From Firmicutes bacterium UBA4049 (GTDB lineage: Bacteria > Bacillota > Desulfotomaculia > Desulfotomaculales > Nap2-2B): a stretch of 23,429 bases of DNA. Position 1 is the first letter of the stretch. The number at the start of each line of letters is the position of its first letter. The notes under the pieces are model-generated. The model was not told the DNA's origin and made no database searches. It saw nothing but the letters and a program-made list of their open reading frames with translations. Of the stretch, positions 7,007-15,993 are shown piece by piece. Both the position numbers and the translations under genes were made by a program. The stretch is from contig DFZT01000007.1 in NCBI GenBank assembly GCA_002382755.1, positions 1 through 23,429 of the forward strand, in the 5' to 3' direction.

Positions 7007-7648
7007 ATGAGATACTTGTTGGAAAATAAAATAGAACGCCTGCTTGCGAAAAGACACAGTGGAATTTTGGACAAAGAGGATTACTATATTTCGGCAGTAT
7101 TGCTCCCCCTTGTTGAAACAAAGAATGAGACCAGCCTTCTTTTTGAAGTTCGGGCGCAGGACTTGGATGTTCAACCCGGTGAGGTTTGTTTTCCCGGAGG
7201 GGGTGTGGAATTTCATGAGCTTGACAGGCCGTATGAAGCGGCTATCCGGGAAACATCTGAGGAACTCGGAATCAGCCGGGAAGATATCAAGCTGCTTGGG
7301 GCGCTGGATGTCCTGCCAACTCCCATGGGTAAATTAATCTATCCTTTTATAGGTAAAATGCTGACAGCCAAAATAGTTCCTAATAAGGAAGAGGTTGATA
7401 AAATATTTACTGTGCCGCTTTCCTTCCTAATAAATAATCCTCCTGCAAGGAGTTATACGGACGTTGCCACACAATATTGTTCCGATTTTCCCTTCAGCAA
7501 AATACCGCCCACATATAAAAAGACCTGGCAGAAACGATGGTCTTTGCCCATCTATTACCTCGAATATGACAAGTTCTTTATCTGGGGTATTACTGCAAAA
7601 ATTCTCAATAATTTTCTTAAACTATGCAGGCCAGCCTTTGAAGGTTAG
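7007..7648 (+). CDS. Nudix hydrolase, CoA pyrophosphatase type
   Basis: This is a Nudix protein of about 213 residues, probably of the NudL/YeaB type that splits coenzyme A or oxidised CoA to 4'-phosphopantetheine and 3',5'-ADP. Evidence is the CoA-pyrophosphatase motif near residues 43-65 (SLLFEVRA...QPGEVCFPGG), followed by a Nudix box ending R81-ETSEELGI with metal-binding glutamates E82, E85 and E86. The C-terminal half is variable. I chose ATG 7007 over GTG 7004 because the SD AGGGA (6996-7000) is better spaced. It lies 27 bp after larB. Why a CoA pyrophosphatase should follow lar genes is unclear; a role in clearing pyridine nucleotide intermediates is only a guess. Confidence 0.8.
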   Translation: MRYLLENKIERLLAKRHSGILDKEDYYISAVLLPLVETKNETSLLFEVRAQDLDVQPGEVCFPGGGVEFHELDRPYEAAIRETSEELGISREDIKLLGALDVLPTPMGKLIYPFIGKMLTAKIVPNKEEVDKIFTVPLSFLINNPPARSYTDVATQYCSDFPFSKIPPTYKKTWQKRWSLPIYYLEYDKFFIWGITAKILNNFLKLCRPAFEG

Positions 7649-7672
7649 GTTTCAAATATCAAATATAAAAAG

Positions 7673-7699
7673 AGACAACCTCGCCGTAAAAGGCTGTCT
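7673..7699 (+). terminator. Weak terminator-like hairpin after the Nudix gene
   Basis: AGACAACC (7673-7680) pairs with GGCTGTCT (7692-7699) with one mismatch and an 11-nt loop. A broken T tract (TCTT) follows. It overlaps the region just before the next promoter's -35. Confidence 0.4.
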
Positions 7700-7701
7700 T
7701 C

Positions 7702-7731
7702 TTGACACCAGTCAATTTTCGGTGCTAAGAT
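7702..7731 (+). promoter_or_regulatory. Promoter of the FAD dehydrogenase-purA pair
   Basis: TTGACA (7702-7707, perfect) is 18 bp from TAAGAT (7726-7731), which is preceded by TGC, an extended -10. Start of transcription is expected near 7738, just before a tandem repeat. Confidence 0.65.
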
Positions 7732-7739
7732 ATTGATGC

Positions 7740-7773
7740 CATTAAAGCCCGTTATACATTAAAGCCCGTTATA
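7740..7773 (+). repeat. Perfect 17-bp tandem duplication in the 5' leader
   Basis: CATTAAAGCCCGTTATA occurs twice head to tail (7740-7756, 7757-7773), and a partial third ATTAAAG follows at 7782-7788. It sits between the predicted start of transcription and the start codon. It may be an operator or a replication-slippage product. Confidence 0.85.
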
Positions 7774-7788
7774 ATGGAAGTGATTAAA

Positions 7789-9192
7789 GTGAGCTATTCT
7801 TATGACGTGATAATTATCGGCGCAGGACCGGCGGGAATCTTTACTGCCCTTGAACTGGTTAAAAGCGGTCAAAACCTGAAAATATTAATGCTTGAAAAGG
7901 GTCAAAACATACAAAACAGAATCTGCCCGGCCAGAGAGAGTAATAATAACTGCTTTAACTGCAAACCATGCTCTACAATCTGCGGTTGGGGAGGCGCCGG
8001 AGCATTCAGTGACGGAAAACTAACTCTTTCAACCGAAATCGGCGGCAACCTGGAACAATATATAAGCGAAGAAAAATTAGCAGAACTGATTAATTATATT
8101 GACAATATATATGTTGCATTTGGCGCGCCCAAGGATGTCTACGGGCTTGATCAAACCGATAAAATACAGGAGTTTCAGCACAAAGCAGCCCAGGCGGAGT
8201 TAAAGCTTATCCCTGTAGCTATCCGTCATATCGGAACAGGACGTTGCCAGGACATTCTAAAAAACATGCAGGACTACCTTCAGGAACACAACGTTATAAT
8301 CCAGACCTGCTGCAGCGTTGAAAATGTAATTGTTGAAGATAAACAGGTAAAAGGTGTGCGCACACATAACGGAGAAGTCTTTTTGGCAAGATATGTGGTC
8401 ATGGCTCCCGGACGCGAGGGGTCGGAATGGCTGATTAAAGAAGCTCAGCGGCTGAATCTGAACACAGAAATTAACCCTGTGGATATTGGCGTGCGCGTAG
8501 AAGTTCCCGCCATTGTGACGGATCCTTTGACAACTGTTTTTTACGAGGCTAAATTTATTTATTATTCAAGAACCTTTGACGATAAGGTACGCACCTTCTG
8601 CATGAACCCAAACGGGGAAGTCGTTCTGGAAAACACCGACGGGGTTGTGACAGTCAACGGTCATACCCACGCTTATAGAAAAACCGATAATACCAATTTC
8701 GCGGTTCTTGTAAGCAAGACATTTACAGAACCCTTCAAGGAACCAACTTCATACGGCAAGTACATAGCAAGTTTGTCAAACCTTCTAAGCGGTTCCGTAA
8801 TTGTACAAAGGCTGGGGGATTTAATTAAGGGCCAGCGCAGCACTCCTGACAGATTAAAAAAAAGCCTGACTGTCCCAACTTTGTTACAGGCTATTCCGGG
8901 GGACCTGAGCCTTGTTTTTCCATACCGGCACCTTGTTGCAATAATGGAAATGCTTCAGGCCATCAACCAGGTTGTTCCCGGTGTTTATTCCAGATATACA
9001 CTTTTATATGGAGCAGAAGTGAAATTCTACTCCTCGCGCCTGTCACTGACAAATTCTTTGGAAACTCAGGTAAGTAATTTATTTGCGGCGGGAGATGGCG
9101 CCGGAATAACCAGGGGTCTGGTCCAGGCTTCCGTAGCCGGTGTGATAGCCGCCCGTGAAATTTTAAATAGGTCGTCTAAGACCAGGAGGTAA
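7789..9192 (+). CDS. FAD-dependent dehydrogenase (NAD(P)/FAD oxidoreductase, COG2509-like)
   Basis: This is a soluble flavoprotein of the widespread but uncharacterised FAD-dependent dehydrogenase family found in anaerobes. The FAD-binding Rossmann motif GAGPAG is at residues 11-16. A cysteine-rich segment follows: C46, then C55-x2-C58-x2-C61-x3-C65, leading into [14 protein letters not shown] late FAD motif, [13 protein letters not shown], lies near the C-terminus. I chose the GTG at 7789 ([13 protein letters not shown], 467 residues) because GGAAGTGAT lies at SD distance, exactly as before larB; the ATG at 7774 has no SD and abuts the tandem repeat. purA follows 11 bp downstream with its SD overlapping this stop, so the pair is probably one transcript. 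Substrate unknown. Confidence 0.85.
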   Translation: MSYSYDVIIIGAGPAGIFTALELVKSGQNLKILMLEKGQNIQNRICPARESNNNCFNCKPCSTICGWGGAGAFSDGKLTLSTEIGGNLEQYISEEKLAELINYIDNIYVAFGAPKDVYGLDQTDKIQEFQHKAAQAELKLIPVAIRHIGTGRCQDILKNMQDYLQEHNVIIQTCCSVENVIVEDKQVKGVRTHNGEVFLARYVVMAPGREGSEWLIKEAQRLNLNTEINPVDIGVRVEVPAIVTDPLTTVFYEAKFIYYSRTFDDKVRTFCMNPNGEVVLENTDGVVTVNGHTHAYRKTDNTNFAVLVSKTFTEPFKEPTSYGKYIASLSNLLSGSVIVQRLGDLIKGQRSTPDRLKKSLTVPTLLQAIPGDLSLVFPYRHLVAIMEMLQAINQVVPGVYSRYTLLYGAEVKFYSSRLSLTNSLETQVSNLFAAGDGAGITRGLVQASVAGVIAAREILNRSSKTRR

Positions 9193-9203
9193 AAATACTT
9201 AAT

Positions 9204-10493
9204 ATGTCCGCTTTAATAGTAGTAGGCGCGCAATGGGGGGACGAAGGCAAGGGAAAAGTCACCGACTTTTTGGCAGCCAGGGCTGATGTGGTAGTCAGAT
9301 ACCAGGGAGGCAACAACGCAGGGCATACTGTAGTTGCTAACGACCGGGAATTAAAACTTCATCTAATACCTTCTGGAATTCTTTATCCCGGAAAGCTATG
9401 CCTGATCGGCAACGGAGCAGTCATCGATCCGGAAGTCCTTGTTGAAGAGATTAAACAACTTGCCGGCCAGGGAATTAATACCGATTTCCTGAGGATTAGC
9501 CCGCGGGCTCATATTATATTGCCCTACCACCGCCGGCTGGATTTATGCGAAGAAGAACAAAAGGGCAGCCAAAAAATAGGTACGACCTGCCGCGGTATCG
9601 GTCCAACCTATGCTGATAAGACATCACGTACGGGGATTAGGGTAGCTGATCTGATTGATCCGGAGGAATTTCGGTTACGTCTCAAATATACGCTTGAAGA
9701 AAAAAATAGACTTTTAAACAACATATACGGGGCGGAGGGGTTTGACTACATAGAGTTAATGGAAGCTTACAGCAAATATGCTGAAATTCTTAAGCCTTAT
9801 GTGGCGGACGTATCTGTAATAATCAATACAGCGCTGGATGAAGGCAAAAAAATTCTGTTCGAAGGAGCTCAGGGAACTCTTTTAGATCTTGACCACGGGA
9901 CTTATCCTTTTGTAACATCTTCACATCCTATAGCAGGCGCAGCCTGTACCGGAGCAGGTATTGGTCCCACCAGAATAAGCCGGGTGGTTGGAATATCCAA
10001 AGCATATGTAACACGCGTCGGCGAAGGGCCGTTCCCTACAGAACTCAAGGATGAAATAGGAGAAAAGATCAGGGAATGCGGAAACGAATATGGCACAACT
10101 ACTGGCAGGCCGCGGCGCTGCGGCTGGTATGACAGTGTAATAGCCCGTTACGCAGCCCGTATAAACGGACTTGATTACCTTGCTATTACAAAATTGGATG
10201 TGCTGTCAGGCCTTAAAACTATCAAGATATGCGCTTCTTACCGATACAAAGGTGAAACGCTTGAGAACTTTCCCACCAGCTTAAAGGCGCTTTCGGAATG
10301 TGAACCGGTGTACGAAGAGATGCCGGGATGGCGGGGCGATATAAGCAAAATCAGGGATTACGGAGATCTTCCTGCTGAAGCAAGAAGCTATCTTAAAAGG
10401 CTTGCTGAATTATCCGGCGTGCCCATAGCAATTGTAGGCGTGGGAATGCATCGGGAACAAACCATTATCATTTACGATGTAATGCCGGCTTGA
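9204..10493 (+). CDS. purA: Adenylosuccinate synthetase
   Basis: PurA joins IMP and aspartate with GTP to form adenylosuccinate, the first committed step to AMP. The 429-residue protein has the P-loop-like WGDEGKGK (11-18) with catalytic D13, and NNAGH with H41, in the same positions as in E. coli. [37 protein letters not shown] and [11 protein letters not shown] complete the family signature. ATG 9204 is preceded by AGGAGGT at a rather long spacing (13 nt). Its last 22 bp overlap the 3' end of the convergent dnaB, and no terminator lies between the two genes. Confidence 0.97.
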   Translation: MSALIVVGAQWGDEGKGKVTDFLAARADVVVRYQGGNNAGHTVVANDRELKLHLIPSGILYPGKLCLIGNGAVIDPEVLVEEIKQLAGQGINTDFLRISPRAHIILPYHRRLDLCEEEQKGSQKIGTTCRGIGPTYADKTSRTGIRVADLIDPEEFRLRLKYTLEEKNRLLNNIYGAEGFDYIELMEAYSKYAEILKPYVADVSVIINTALDEGKKILFEGAQGTLLDLDHGTYPFVTSSHPIAGAACTGAGIGPTRISRVVGISKAYVTRVGEGPFPTELKDEIGEKIRECGNEYGTTTGRPRRCGWYDSVIARYAARINGLDYLAITKLDVLSGLKTIKICASYRYKGETLENFPTSLKALSECEPVYEEMPGWRGDISKIRDYGDLPAEARSYLKRLAELSGVPIAIVGVGMHREQTIIIYDVMPA

Positions 10494-11836
10494 TAAGGAA
10501 CATCCCCGTCCCCTAGTTTCGACAGGTTCAAGAAGCGCGTATATTCCTTTATAAAGGCCAATTCAACGGCTCCGGTGGGGCCGTTGCGCTGTTTTGCTAT
10601 AATTATTTCTGTAATACCCTTTTTGTCGGTGTCGGGTTTGTAATATTCATCCCTGTAAATAAACATCACTATATCCGCATCCTGCTCTATGCTTCCACTA
10701 TCCCTTAGATCGGACATAATCGGCCTCTTATCCTGCCTCTGCTCAACCTGACGGCTGAGCTGGGCCAAAGCAACTACAGGGACCTGAAGATCCTTGGCCA
10801 GACTTTTTAAGGAACGTGAAATTTCTGAAATTTCCTGCTGCCTGTTTTCCACACGCAAGCTTGACTGCATCAACTGCAGATAGTCAATCACAATCAAACT
10901 CAGCCCTTTTTCGAGCTGCAGGCGCTTGGCTTTAGCCCGTACCTGACGCACAGATAAAAGGGCTGAATCGTCGATATAAAGAGGCGCAATTGCTAGTTTA
11001 GTTGCTGCTTTGGTCAGCTTTACCCAGTCACTCTCGTCAAGAAGGCCGTTGCGGACTTTTTGCTGGTCAACTTTCGCTTCTGAGCACAACATTCTCTGGA
11101 CTAACTGTTCTTTAGACATTTCCAGGCTGAACACGGCCACCGGAAGGCGCTGGCTGAGCGCAACATGATGAGCAATCGTCAGTCCGAAACTTGTTTTCCC
11201 CATTGCCGGCCTTCCGGCTACGATTATTAAATCTCCTGGCTGCAAACCACAGCATAATTTGTCTATATCTTTAAACCCGCTTTCAACGCCCAAGACAGCG
11301 CCTTTATTTTGGTATCTTTCTTCGATAAACCTTAAGACCTGCATGACAAGTTCTTTCATGGTAGTAAAGGCGGATGACGCACGGCGGGAGGTTAACTCCA
11401 GAATCATTTTTTCGGACTGATCAATTAGCTGTTCAACATCTTCCCCTTCATACCCCAGATTGGCGATCCTTGTTGCAATCTGGATCAGGTTTCTTAAAAG
11501 CGCCTTTTCCTCAACAATATGAGCATGATATTCAATATTTGCAGCAGTCGGGAGCATACTGGCGAGGGAAGCGACGTAGGCGGCGCCTCCGATTCGGTCC
11601 AGTATCCCCGCGTCGCGCAAATGATTAACCACCGTAATAAGGTCTACCGGGTGGCCGTTTTCCTCCAAAGTGAGGATAGCCTCGTAGATCTTCCTGTGGC
11701 TTTCCATATAAAAATCTTCCGCACGCAAAAAACGCGCTACTTTAGCAACCGAATTCTGGTCTAAAAACAGCGCGCCAATTACAGACTGCTCGGCGTCTAT
11801 ATTTTGAGGGAGCGATTTATCTGTCTCATCAGTCAT
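10472..11836 (-). CDS. dnaB: Replicative DNA helicase
   Basis: This is the hexameric 5'-3' helicase that unwinds DNA at the replication fork. The 454-residue protein has the N-terminal helical domain (about 10-110, starting [15 protein letters not shown]) that binds primase. The RecA-like ATPase domain starts near 180, with Walker [10 protein letters not shown] (208-216), [15 protein letters not shown] and the end motif [14 protein letters not shown]. The ATG has a weak SD (AAGGT) 36 bp after lonC. It is the last gene of the mazG-like-yybS-rplI-lonC-dnaB run. Its stop lies inside the 3' end of purA, giving a 22-bp tail-to-tail overlap. No intein is present. Confidence 0.97.
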   Translation of the reverse strand: MTDETDKSLPQNIDAEQSVIGALFLDQNSVAKVARFLRAEDFYMESHRKIYEAILTLEENGHPVDLITVVNHLRDAGILDRIGGAAYVASLASMLPTAANIEYHAHIVEEKALLRNLIQIATRIANLGYEGEDVEQLIDQSEKMILELTSRRASSAFTTMKELVMQVLRFIEERYQNKGAVLGVESGFKDIDKLCCGLQPGDLIIVAGRPAMGKTSFGLTIAHHVALSQRLPVAVFSLEMSKEQLVQRMLCSEAKVDQQKVRNGLLDESDWVKLTKAATKLAIAPLYIDDSALLSVRQVRAKAKRLQLEKGLSLIVIDYLQLMQSSLRVENRQQEISEISRSLKSLAKDLQVPVVALAQLSRQVEQRQDKRPIMSDLRDSGSIEQDADIVMFIYRDEYYKPDTDKKGITEIIIAKQRNGPTGAVELAFIKEYTRFLNLSKLGDGDVPYQAGITS

Positions 11837-11872
11837 TAGTTCGATACCTTATAATAAAACTTGCCCGGAGTT

Positions 11873-13783
11873 CTAATTAATAAAAAAAACAAGCAATTCT
11901 TCAACTGCAGAAACAGGAACAACCTCAATGTCAGTAATGTCCGGCGGCACATCATGCAGGTTGTCCCTGGGAATAATTATTCTTTTAATGCCGGCCTGTC
12001 TGGCGCCATAAATTTTTTCCGGTATACTGCCTACCGGTTTAATTTTCCCTTGAATAGAAAGTTCTCCTGTAATAGCCACATCCTGAGGTAACGCATTTTC
12101 CTGCAGGGCGCTTAAAATAGCGAGAAATATTGCCGTCCCTGCGGAAGGGCCGTCAATATGTCCTCCGCCCACCACATTTACGTGAACATCATAATCCGCA
12201 AGATCCTTTTCAGTTATTTTGCGTATTACTGAAGCAGCGTTAAATACAGAGTCCTTTGTCATAGAACCGGCGGTATCGTTAAAACGAATTACGCCGCGGC
12301 CGGTCTTCCGGCTTGGAAAGACAACCGCTTCAATTTCCAGCAGCGAACCCAAAAAACCTAATACGCCCAGGGCAAAAACTTTTCCAACTTCAGAGTTGCT
12401 GCTTGACTGACGAAGATCATACGGTGTAAGGCGGCCTAACTTAATCACTTCATACGTATCCTGTTCAGTAACAAGAAGTTGAGAACTCCCTTGATGTTTT
12501 TTATAGCAGGCAAGACTATATGCGTCGGCCAGTATGCCTACCGCTTTACGCCCGTCAATCGTATACCTGCTGATCACGCCGGAAACGTTTTCTTCCAGCA
12601 TAACTTCTAATTTCTTAGCGGCTTGAATGACAATATTTTGGATATCTCCAGGCGTCAAAGGTTCAAAAAATACTTCTGCGCAGCGTGAACGCAGGGCAGG
12701 ATTGATATTGTCGGTTTCCTGTGTAGTCGCTCCGATTAAAAGAAAATCGGCGGGCGCTCCTTCTTCAAAAACTTTACGTACATACTGCGGTATGCTTTGA
12801 TCATGAGGATCATAGTAGGATGATTCAAAGTAAACGCGTTTGTCTTCTAAAACTTTGAGGAGCTTATTCTGCAGCAAGGGATCCATTTCTCCAATTTCAT
12901 CTATAAACAATACCCCCCCGTGGGCATCGGTGACCACCCCGAATTTTGGCTCGGGTATTCCGCTGTCAGCCAGTTCCCTCCTTGCGCCCTGGTAAATTGG
13001 ATCGTGAACAGAACCGAGAAGAGGGTTTGTTACTTCCCTGGGATCCCACCTTAAAGTTGACCCGCTAATTTCTATAAAGGGGGCGTCTTTTTCAAAGGGG
13101 CCAATCGCAGAACTTCTTGCTGCATCCAAAGCCAGCCGTGCAGCGGTTGTTTTGCCAACCCCCGGTGGTCCGTAAAGAATTATATGTTGTGGAAAAGGTG
13201 AAGTCATTTTAGCTAAAAGCGATTTTAAAGCTCTTTCCTGGCCTATAATTTCCTCTATACAAGACGGGCGAAGCTTTTCTATAGCTGAACGGGCCAGCTT
13301 CTTTTGCTCCATTTTCTCTAAAATGGCAAGCTTTTTTAAAGTACGGGCGTTTTCCGAATTTGTACTTTCCTTAAGCACCTGGACCTTGATTTCATGCATA
13401 TATTCTTCATGGCGCTGCTGTAGTTTTTTATTAATTTTTTTCTCCAGTTCACCTTCAACTGTTCTTTTCGCCAATATATCAGCCACTTCTTCTTCAATTT
13501 GCTCCAAAACTTCCGGAATGGCTTCAATAGAAGGCACAGTTTCAAAGGTCGGGTCTTCAAAAACAAGCTTTTGCAGGGCAAGCACCCTTTCTTCAAGCTT
13601 ATCCGAGCGCATTAATTTTAGGGCGTTTAATTTTCCCGCCCGAAGGACAAGTTTATCGGAACCGTACAGGTTGGCTACTAAACCATATAGCGCATCAACC
13701 TGACGTCTGAGTTGTTCCTCTCCCGTAAACTTGTATCCGGATCCGTTTTTGACAGCTTTAAATTTGGATAGGAGAGATTCCAT
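11873..13783 (-). CDS. lonC: ATP-dependent protease, Lon family (LonC type)
   Basis: This 636-residue AAA+ serine protease matches the LonC family of endospore formers rather than classical LonA: it lacks the large substrate-binding N-domain and has instead a helical, coiled-coil-rich region (about 60-170). The AAA+ module has Walker A GPPGVGKT (205-212), Walker B VLFIDEIG (291-298) and a TTQETDNINPALRSRC sensor segment. The protease domain has GGGHIDGPSAGTA with S547 and GSIPEK with K590, a Ser-Lys spacing of 43 as in E. coli Lon. The ATG has an SD of GAGG. It lies between rplI and dnaB, a position often seen in related clostridia. Targets are unknown. Confidence 0.9.
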   Translation of the reverse strand: MESLLSKFKAVKNGSGYKFTGEEQLRRQVDALYGLVANLYGSDKLVLRAGKLNALKLMRSDKLEERVLALQKLVFEDPTFETVPSIEAIPEVLEQIEEEVADILAKRTVEGELEKKINKKLQQRHEEYMHEIKVQVLKESTNSENARTLKKLAILEKMEQKKLARSAIEKLRPSCIEEIIGQERALKSLLAKMTSPFPQHIILYGPPGVGKTTAARLALDAARSSAIGPFEKDAPFIEISGSTLRWDPREVTNPLLGSVHDPIYQGARRELADSGIPEPKFGVVTDAHGGVLFIDEIGEMDPLLQNKLLKVLEDKRVYFESSYYDPHDQSIPQYVRKVFEEGAPADFLLIGATTQETDNINPALRSRCAEVFFEPLTPGDIQNIVIQAAKKLEVMLEENVSGVISRYTIDGRKAVGILADAYSLACYKKHQGSSQLLVTEQDTYEVIKLGRLTPYDLRQSSSNSEVGKVFALGVLGFLGSLLEIEAVVFPSRKTGRGVIRFNDTAGSMTKDSVFNAASVIRKITEKDLADYDVHVNVVGGGHIDGPSAGTAIFLAILSALQENALPQDVAITGELSIQGKIKPVGSIPEKIYGARQAGIKRIIIPRDNLHDVPPDITDIEVVPVSAVEELLVFFIN

Positions 13784-13807
13784 ATCTTTTAAGCCTCACG
13801 TATTTTT

Positions 13808-14257
13808 TTATTGTTCCTCCAGTACGTTAACACTAAGGTTAACCTGAACAGAAGGATATAACTTAACCGGCAAAGAGTAAAATCCTAATTTTTTTATGGG
13901 TTCTTTAAGTATAATCTTTTTTCTGTCTATTTCTATGCCATAATCCCTAACCAGCGCATCAACTATGTCTTTATTGCTTATGGAACCAAATAATTTCCCG
14001 CCTTCTCCGGCTCTGCTGTACACCTTGACCAACATCAATTCAAGCCTGTCAGCCAAATCCTTTGCTTCATTTTCTTCGTGTTGTTTTTTTCTGGCTGCAG
14101 CCTCCTGGAGCTTTGCCAGTTGTTTTATCTTTCCTTCAGTAGCCTCCACAGCTAACTTTCTGGGCAGAAGGTAATTGCGGGCATGTCCTTCGGCTACTTG
14201 TAATATATCACCTTTCCTGCCCAAATTTTTTACGTCCTCAAGTAAAACAACTTTCAA
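13808..14257 (-). CDS. rplI: 50S ribosomal protein L9
   Basis: L9 is a two-domain protein of the large subunit near the L1 stalk. The N-terminal rRNA-binding domain starts KVVLLEDVKNLGRKGD and carries GHARNYLLPRKLAVEAT. A long connecting helix (about 45-75) and a C-terminal domain with RAGEGGKLFGSIS follow. The 149-residue length is standard. The start is TTG within TTGA, overlapping the TGA stop of yybS by 4 bp, behind a GGGGGGA SD, so translation is probably coupled. lonC starts 24 bp downstream. Confidence 0.97.
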   Translation of the reverse strand: MKVVLLEDVKNLGRKGDILQVAEGHARNYLLPRKLAVEATEGKIKQLAKLQEAAARKKQHEENEAKDLADRLELMLVKVYSRAGEGGKLFGSISNKDIVDALVRDYGIEIDRKKIILKEPIKKLGFYSLPVKLYPSVQVNLSVNVLEEQ

Positions 14258-15240
14258 TTAAAATCCCCCCCGTGCCGGCTCCCGCCCGATTCTATAATAT
14301 ACCTCAAATGAATAAAAGAATCAAAGATGCCCAAAATCATCAGAAACGCTAAAGCGACCGGAGTATAAAAAATTCCGAGAAAGACCAGCAGCAGCTTAAC
14401 TACAATTGAAAACTTCCACTTAACGGCGAAATACGCGCCAACTGAAAGACCTGCGAGAGAATAAATAAAACCTGCTATATAGAAAACATTCCTGCCAATC
14501 AGAGCGACTATCGGCCGGTTGAAGTAGTCGCCTGCTAAAATCATGGCCAGCCCGGCAATTAATGACCAAACCAGATACCAGGGAAACTGCCACCGCATGA
14601 ATGGAAGCCACTCCGGAACACTGCTCCCGAGTCTGCTTAATACCTTGAAAGATAATACGTAAGTGATAAACGATGTTATCATTGTCAAGATAATCCAGTT
14701 GGCCGGCAATAGCTGGCCTGCTAAATTAACCGTTTCTTTTACTATCTGAGCGGTTTCCTGTGTTAATGTCTTTTCAGCCGTTCCCATGCTGACATAAGAT
14801 ACTAAAATTTGTTCCATGGATTGTCTGTTTTCCTGACTCAAAACAAACATGTTTATTTTAGTTGTCCAAAAGATAACCGAGAAACTTATTAAAGTTAAAA
14901 CCGCTGCAGATAAAATATAAAACGTTATACTCTGTCCCGTTGATAGATTATTTTTTAAAAGCACGCCAAGCAATAATCCAAGCAGCCCGGTTTGCAGAAT
15001 CATTATAAGATCCGGCAAACTCGCACGGGATATCAAGCAAAAGAATAGACAGGCCACCAGGAAAGCCAGCGCTCCTGTCTTCAGGTCCCGGCGTTTAACA
15101 ACAATGGCAAGGGGCAAAGGGGCAATCACGTTGCCTAAAAGGGTCAAAGCTGGTATCAGGGCAAGTAATTCAAAAAACGCCACTAAAGCGCCTCCCGCAA
15201 ACCCTTCAATGAAAATCCTGCTTTTTAAGCGGTGAACCAA
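14254..15240 (-). CDS. yybS: DUF2232 (YybS-like) membrane protein
   Basis: This 328-residue integral membrane protein has about eight hydrophobic segments, among them ALVAFFELLALIPALTLLG at the N-terminus and LLLVFLGIFYTPVALAFLMI near the C-terminus. It matches the YybS/DUF2232 family by length, topology and place before rplI; function is unknown. The start is TTG (15238-15240) with an SD of GAGGTGA, 4 bp after the MazG-like stop. In Bacillus and many clostridia the c-di-AMP phosphodiesterase gdpP sits between yybS and rplI; here it is absent and the two genes overlap. Confidence 0.85.
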   Translation of the reverse strand: MVHRLKSRIFIEGFAGGALVAFFELLALIPALTLLGNVIAPLPLAIVVKRRDLKTGALAFLVACLFFCLISRASLPDLIMILQTGLLGLLLGVLLKNNLSTGQSITFYILSAAVLTLISFSVIFWTTKINMFVLSQENRQSMEQILVSYVSMGTAEKTLTQETAQIVKETVNLAGQLLPANWIILTMITSFITYVLSFKVLSRLGSSVPEWLPFMRWQFPWYLVWSLIAGLAMILAGDYFNRPIVALIGRNVFYIAGFIYSLAGLSVGAYFAVKWKFSIVVKLLLVFLGIFYTPVALAFLMILGIFDSFIHLRYIIESGGSRHGGDFN

Positions 15241-15244
15241 TTAA

Positions 15245-15562
15245 TCACCTCTTTTTATCGGTTAAGTGAGCATGCAAAAGGGATAAGTCAGAATACCATT
15301 TTTCAAGTTCGTGGTTTTCATGGATATTTTTCTGGAGTTTTGACTCCAGCGTCAAATCCAGACGCGAAAAACTAAGGCCAAGACGCCGCCCAAGAACATA
15401 ACAAGTAATGATTATGCTGGCAAGCGCGTCCAGCAAGTATTCTTCACTATCCTGGAGCATACCTTTAAACAGAGCGGCTAATGAGGTAAGCAAATCCGCC
15501 TTAAGCCATTCAATAACTCTTATATTTCTAGCTATGCCTGTTTCCTGGTTAATCGAAACCAA
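15245..15562 (-). CDS. MazG-like family protein
   Basis: This small helical protein (105 residues) resembles MazG-like proteins encoded beside rpsR in clostridia. It starts SINQETGIARNIRVIEWLKADLL, and the middle has an acidic-then-hydrophobic helix, DSEEYLLDALASIIITCYVLG. True MazG enzymes hydrolyse nucleoside triphosphates, but their full metal-binding ExxE...ExxD pattern is not clear here, so activity is uncertain. I chose the TTG at 15562, eight bases after AAGGGG; a GTG at 15571 would abut that SD. The promoter at 15580-15609 would place the start of transcription within a few bases of it, so the leader is very short. It is first in the run leading to dnaB. Confidence 0.7.
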   Translation of the reverse strand: MVSINQETGIARNIRVIEWLKADLLTSLAALFKGMLQDSEEYLLDALASIIITCYVLGRRLGLSFSRLDLTLESKLQKNIHENHELEKWYSDLSLLHAHLTDKKR

Positions 15563-15579
15563 AACCTGCACCCCTTATA

Positions 15580-15609
15580 ATTATCTCTTTTAAAGATTTA
15601 ATTCGTCAA
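15580..15609 (-). promoter_or_regulatory. Promoter of the mazG-like-yybS-rplI-lonC-dnaB operon
   Basis: On the minus strand, TTGACG (15604-15609) and GATAAT (15580-15585) are 18 bp apart, each 5 of 6 to consensus. Transcription would start near 15573, almost at the first gene. Confidence 0.6.
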
Positions 15610-15663
15610 CCCTTTATTATTTCCTGCTCCAATAAATTTGGAGGTACTGCCAAATAAATTAAA

Positions 15664-15706
15664 TAAGGGAACAATCAGCGTTTGTCATCGGCCTGAAGTT
15701 CCCTTA
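15664..15706 (-). terminator. Terminator of rpsF-ssb-rpsR
   Basis: A 9-bp stem, TAAGGGAAC (15664-15672) with GTTCCCTTA (15698-15706), is extended inside by TCAG/CTGA. On the minus strand a T-rich tail follows (TTATTTAATTTATTT). It separates the ribosomal operon from the next promoter. Confidence 0.75.
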
Positions 15707-15726
15707 ATAAAACCGTTTTTATAATG

Positions 15727-15963
15727 CTATTCCGCAGTAAACGGCACTAATGCCATCACCCTGGCCCTTTTAATGGCGACCGTCAGAATTCTCTGGTGCC
15801 AGGCACAATTCCCCGAAACCCTGCGGGGCAATATTTTTCCGCGTTCAGTAATATATTTTTTTAAACGAGGCACATCTTTATAGTCTATGGAATTGACTTT
15901 ATCCATGCAAAAGCTGCAGACACGCTTTTTTGCTTTGCGGCCCTTTTCTCTTTTAACAACCAA
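15727..15963 (-). CDS. rpsR: 30S ribosomal protein S18, zinc-binding form
   Basis: S18 binds the platform of the small subunit together with S6. The 78-residue protein has the family core [19 protein letters not shown] and the end [19 protein letters not shown]. Unlike the zinc-free form (as in E. coli), it keeps four putative zinc ligands: C16-x2-C19 and C53-x2-H56. The start is TTG (15961-15963) with an SD of AAGGAAG. It lies 30 bp after ssb and is last in the rpsF-ssb-rpsR operon; a terminator follows 21 bp downstream. Confidence 0.96.
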   Translation of the reverse strand: MVVKREKGRKAKKRVCSFCMDKVNSIDYKDVPRLKKYITERGKILPRRVSGNCAWHQRILTVAIKRARVMALVPFTAE

Positions 15964-15993
15964 TTCTTCCTTTACACCTCCAGGTATCTATTT

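Noticed and set aside
13323..13703. 126-codon open frame on the plus strand
   Set aside because: It lies entirely antisense to lonC, whose frame is supported by clear domains; low-complexity Ser/Phe-rich shadow.
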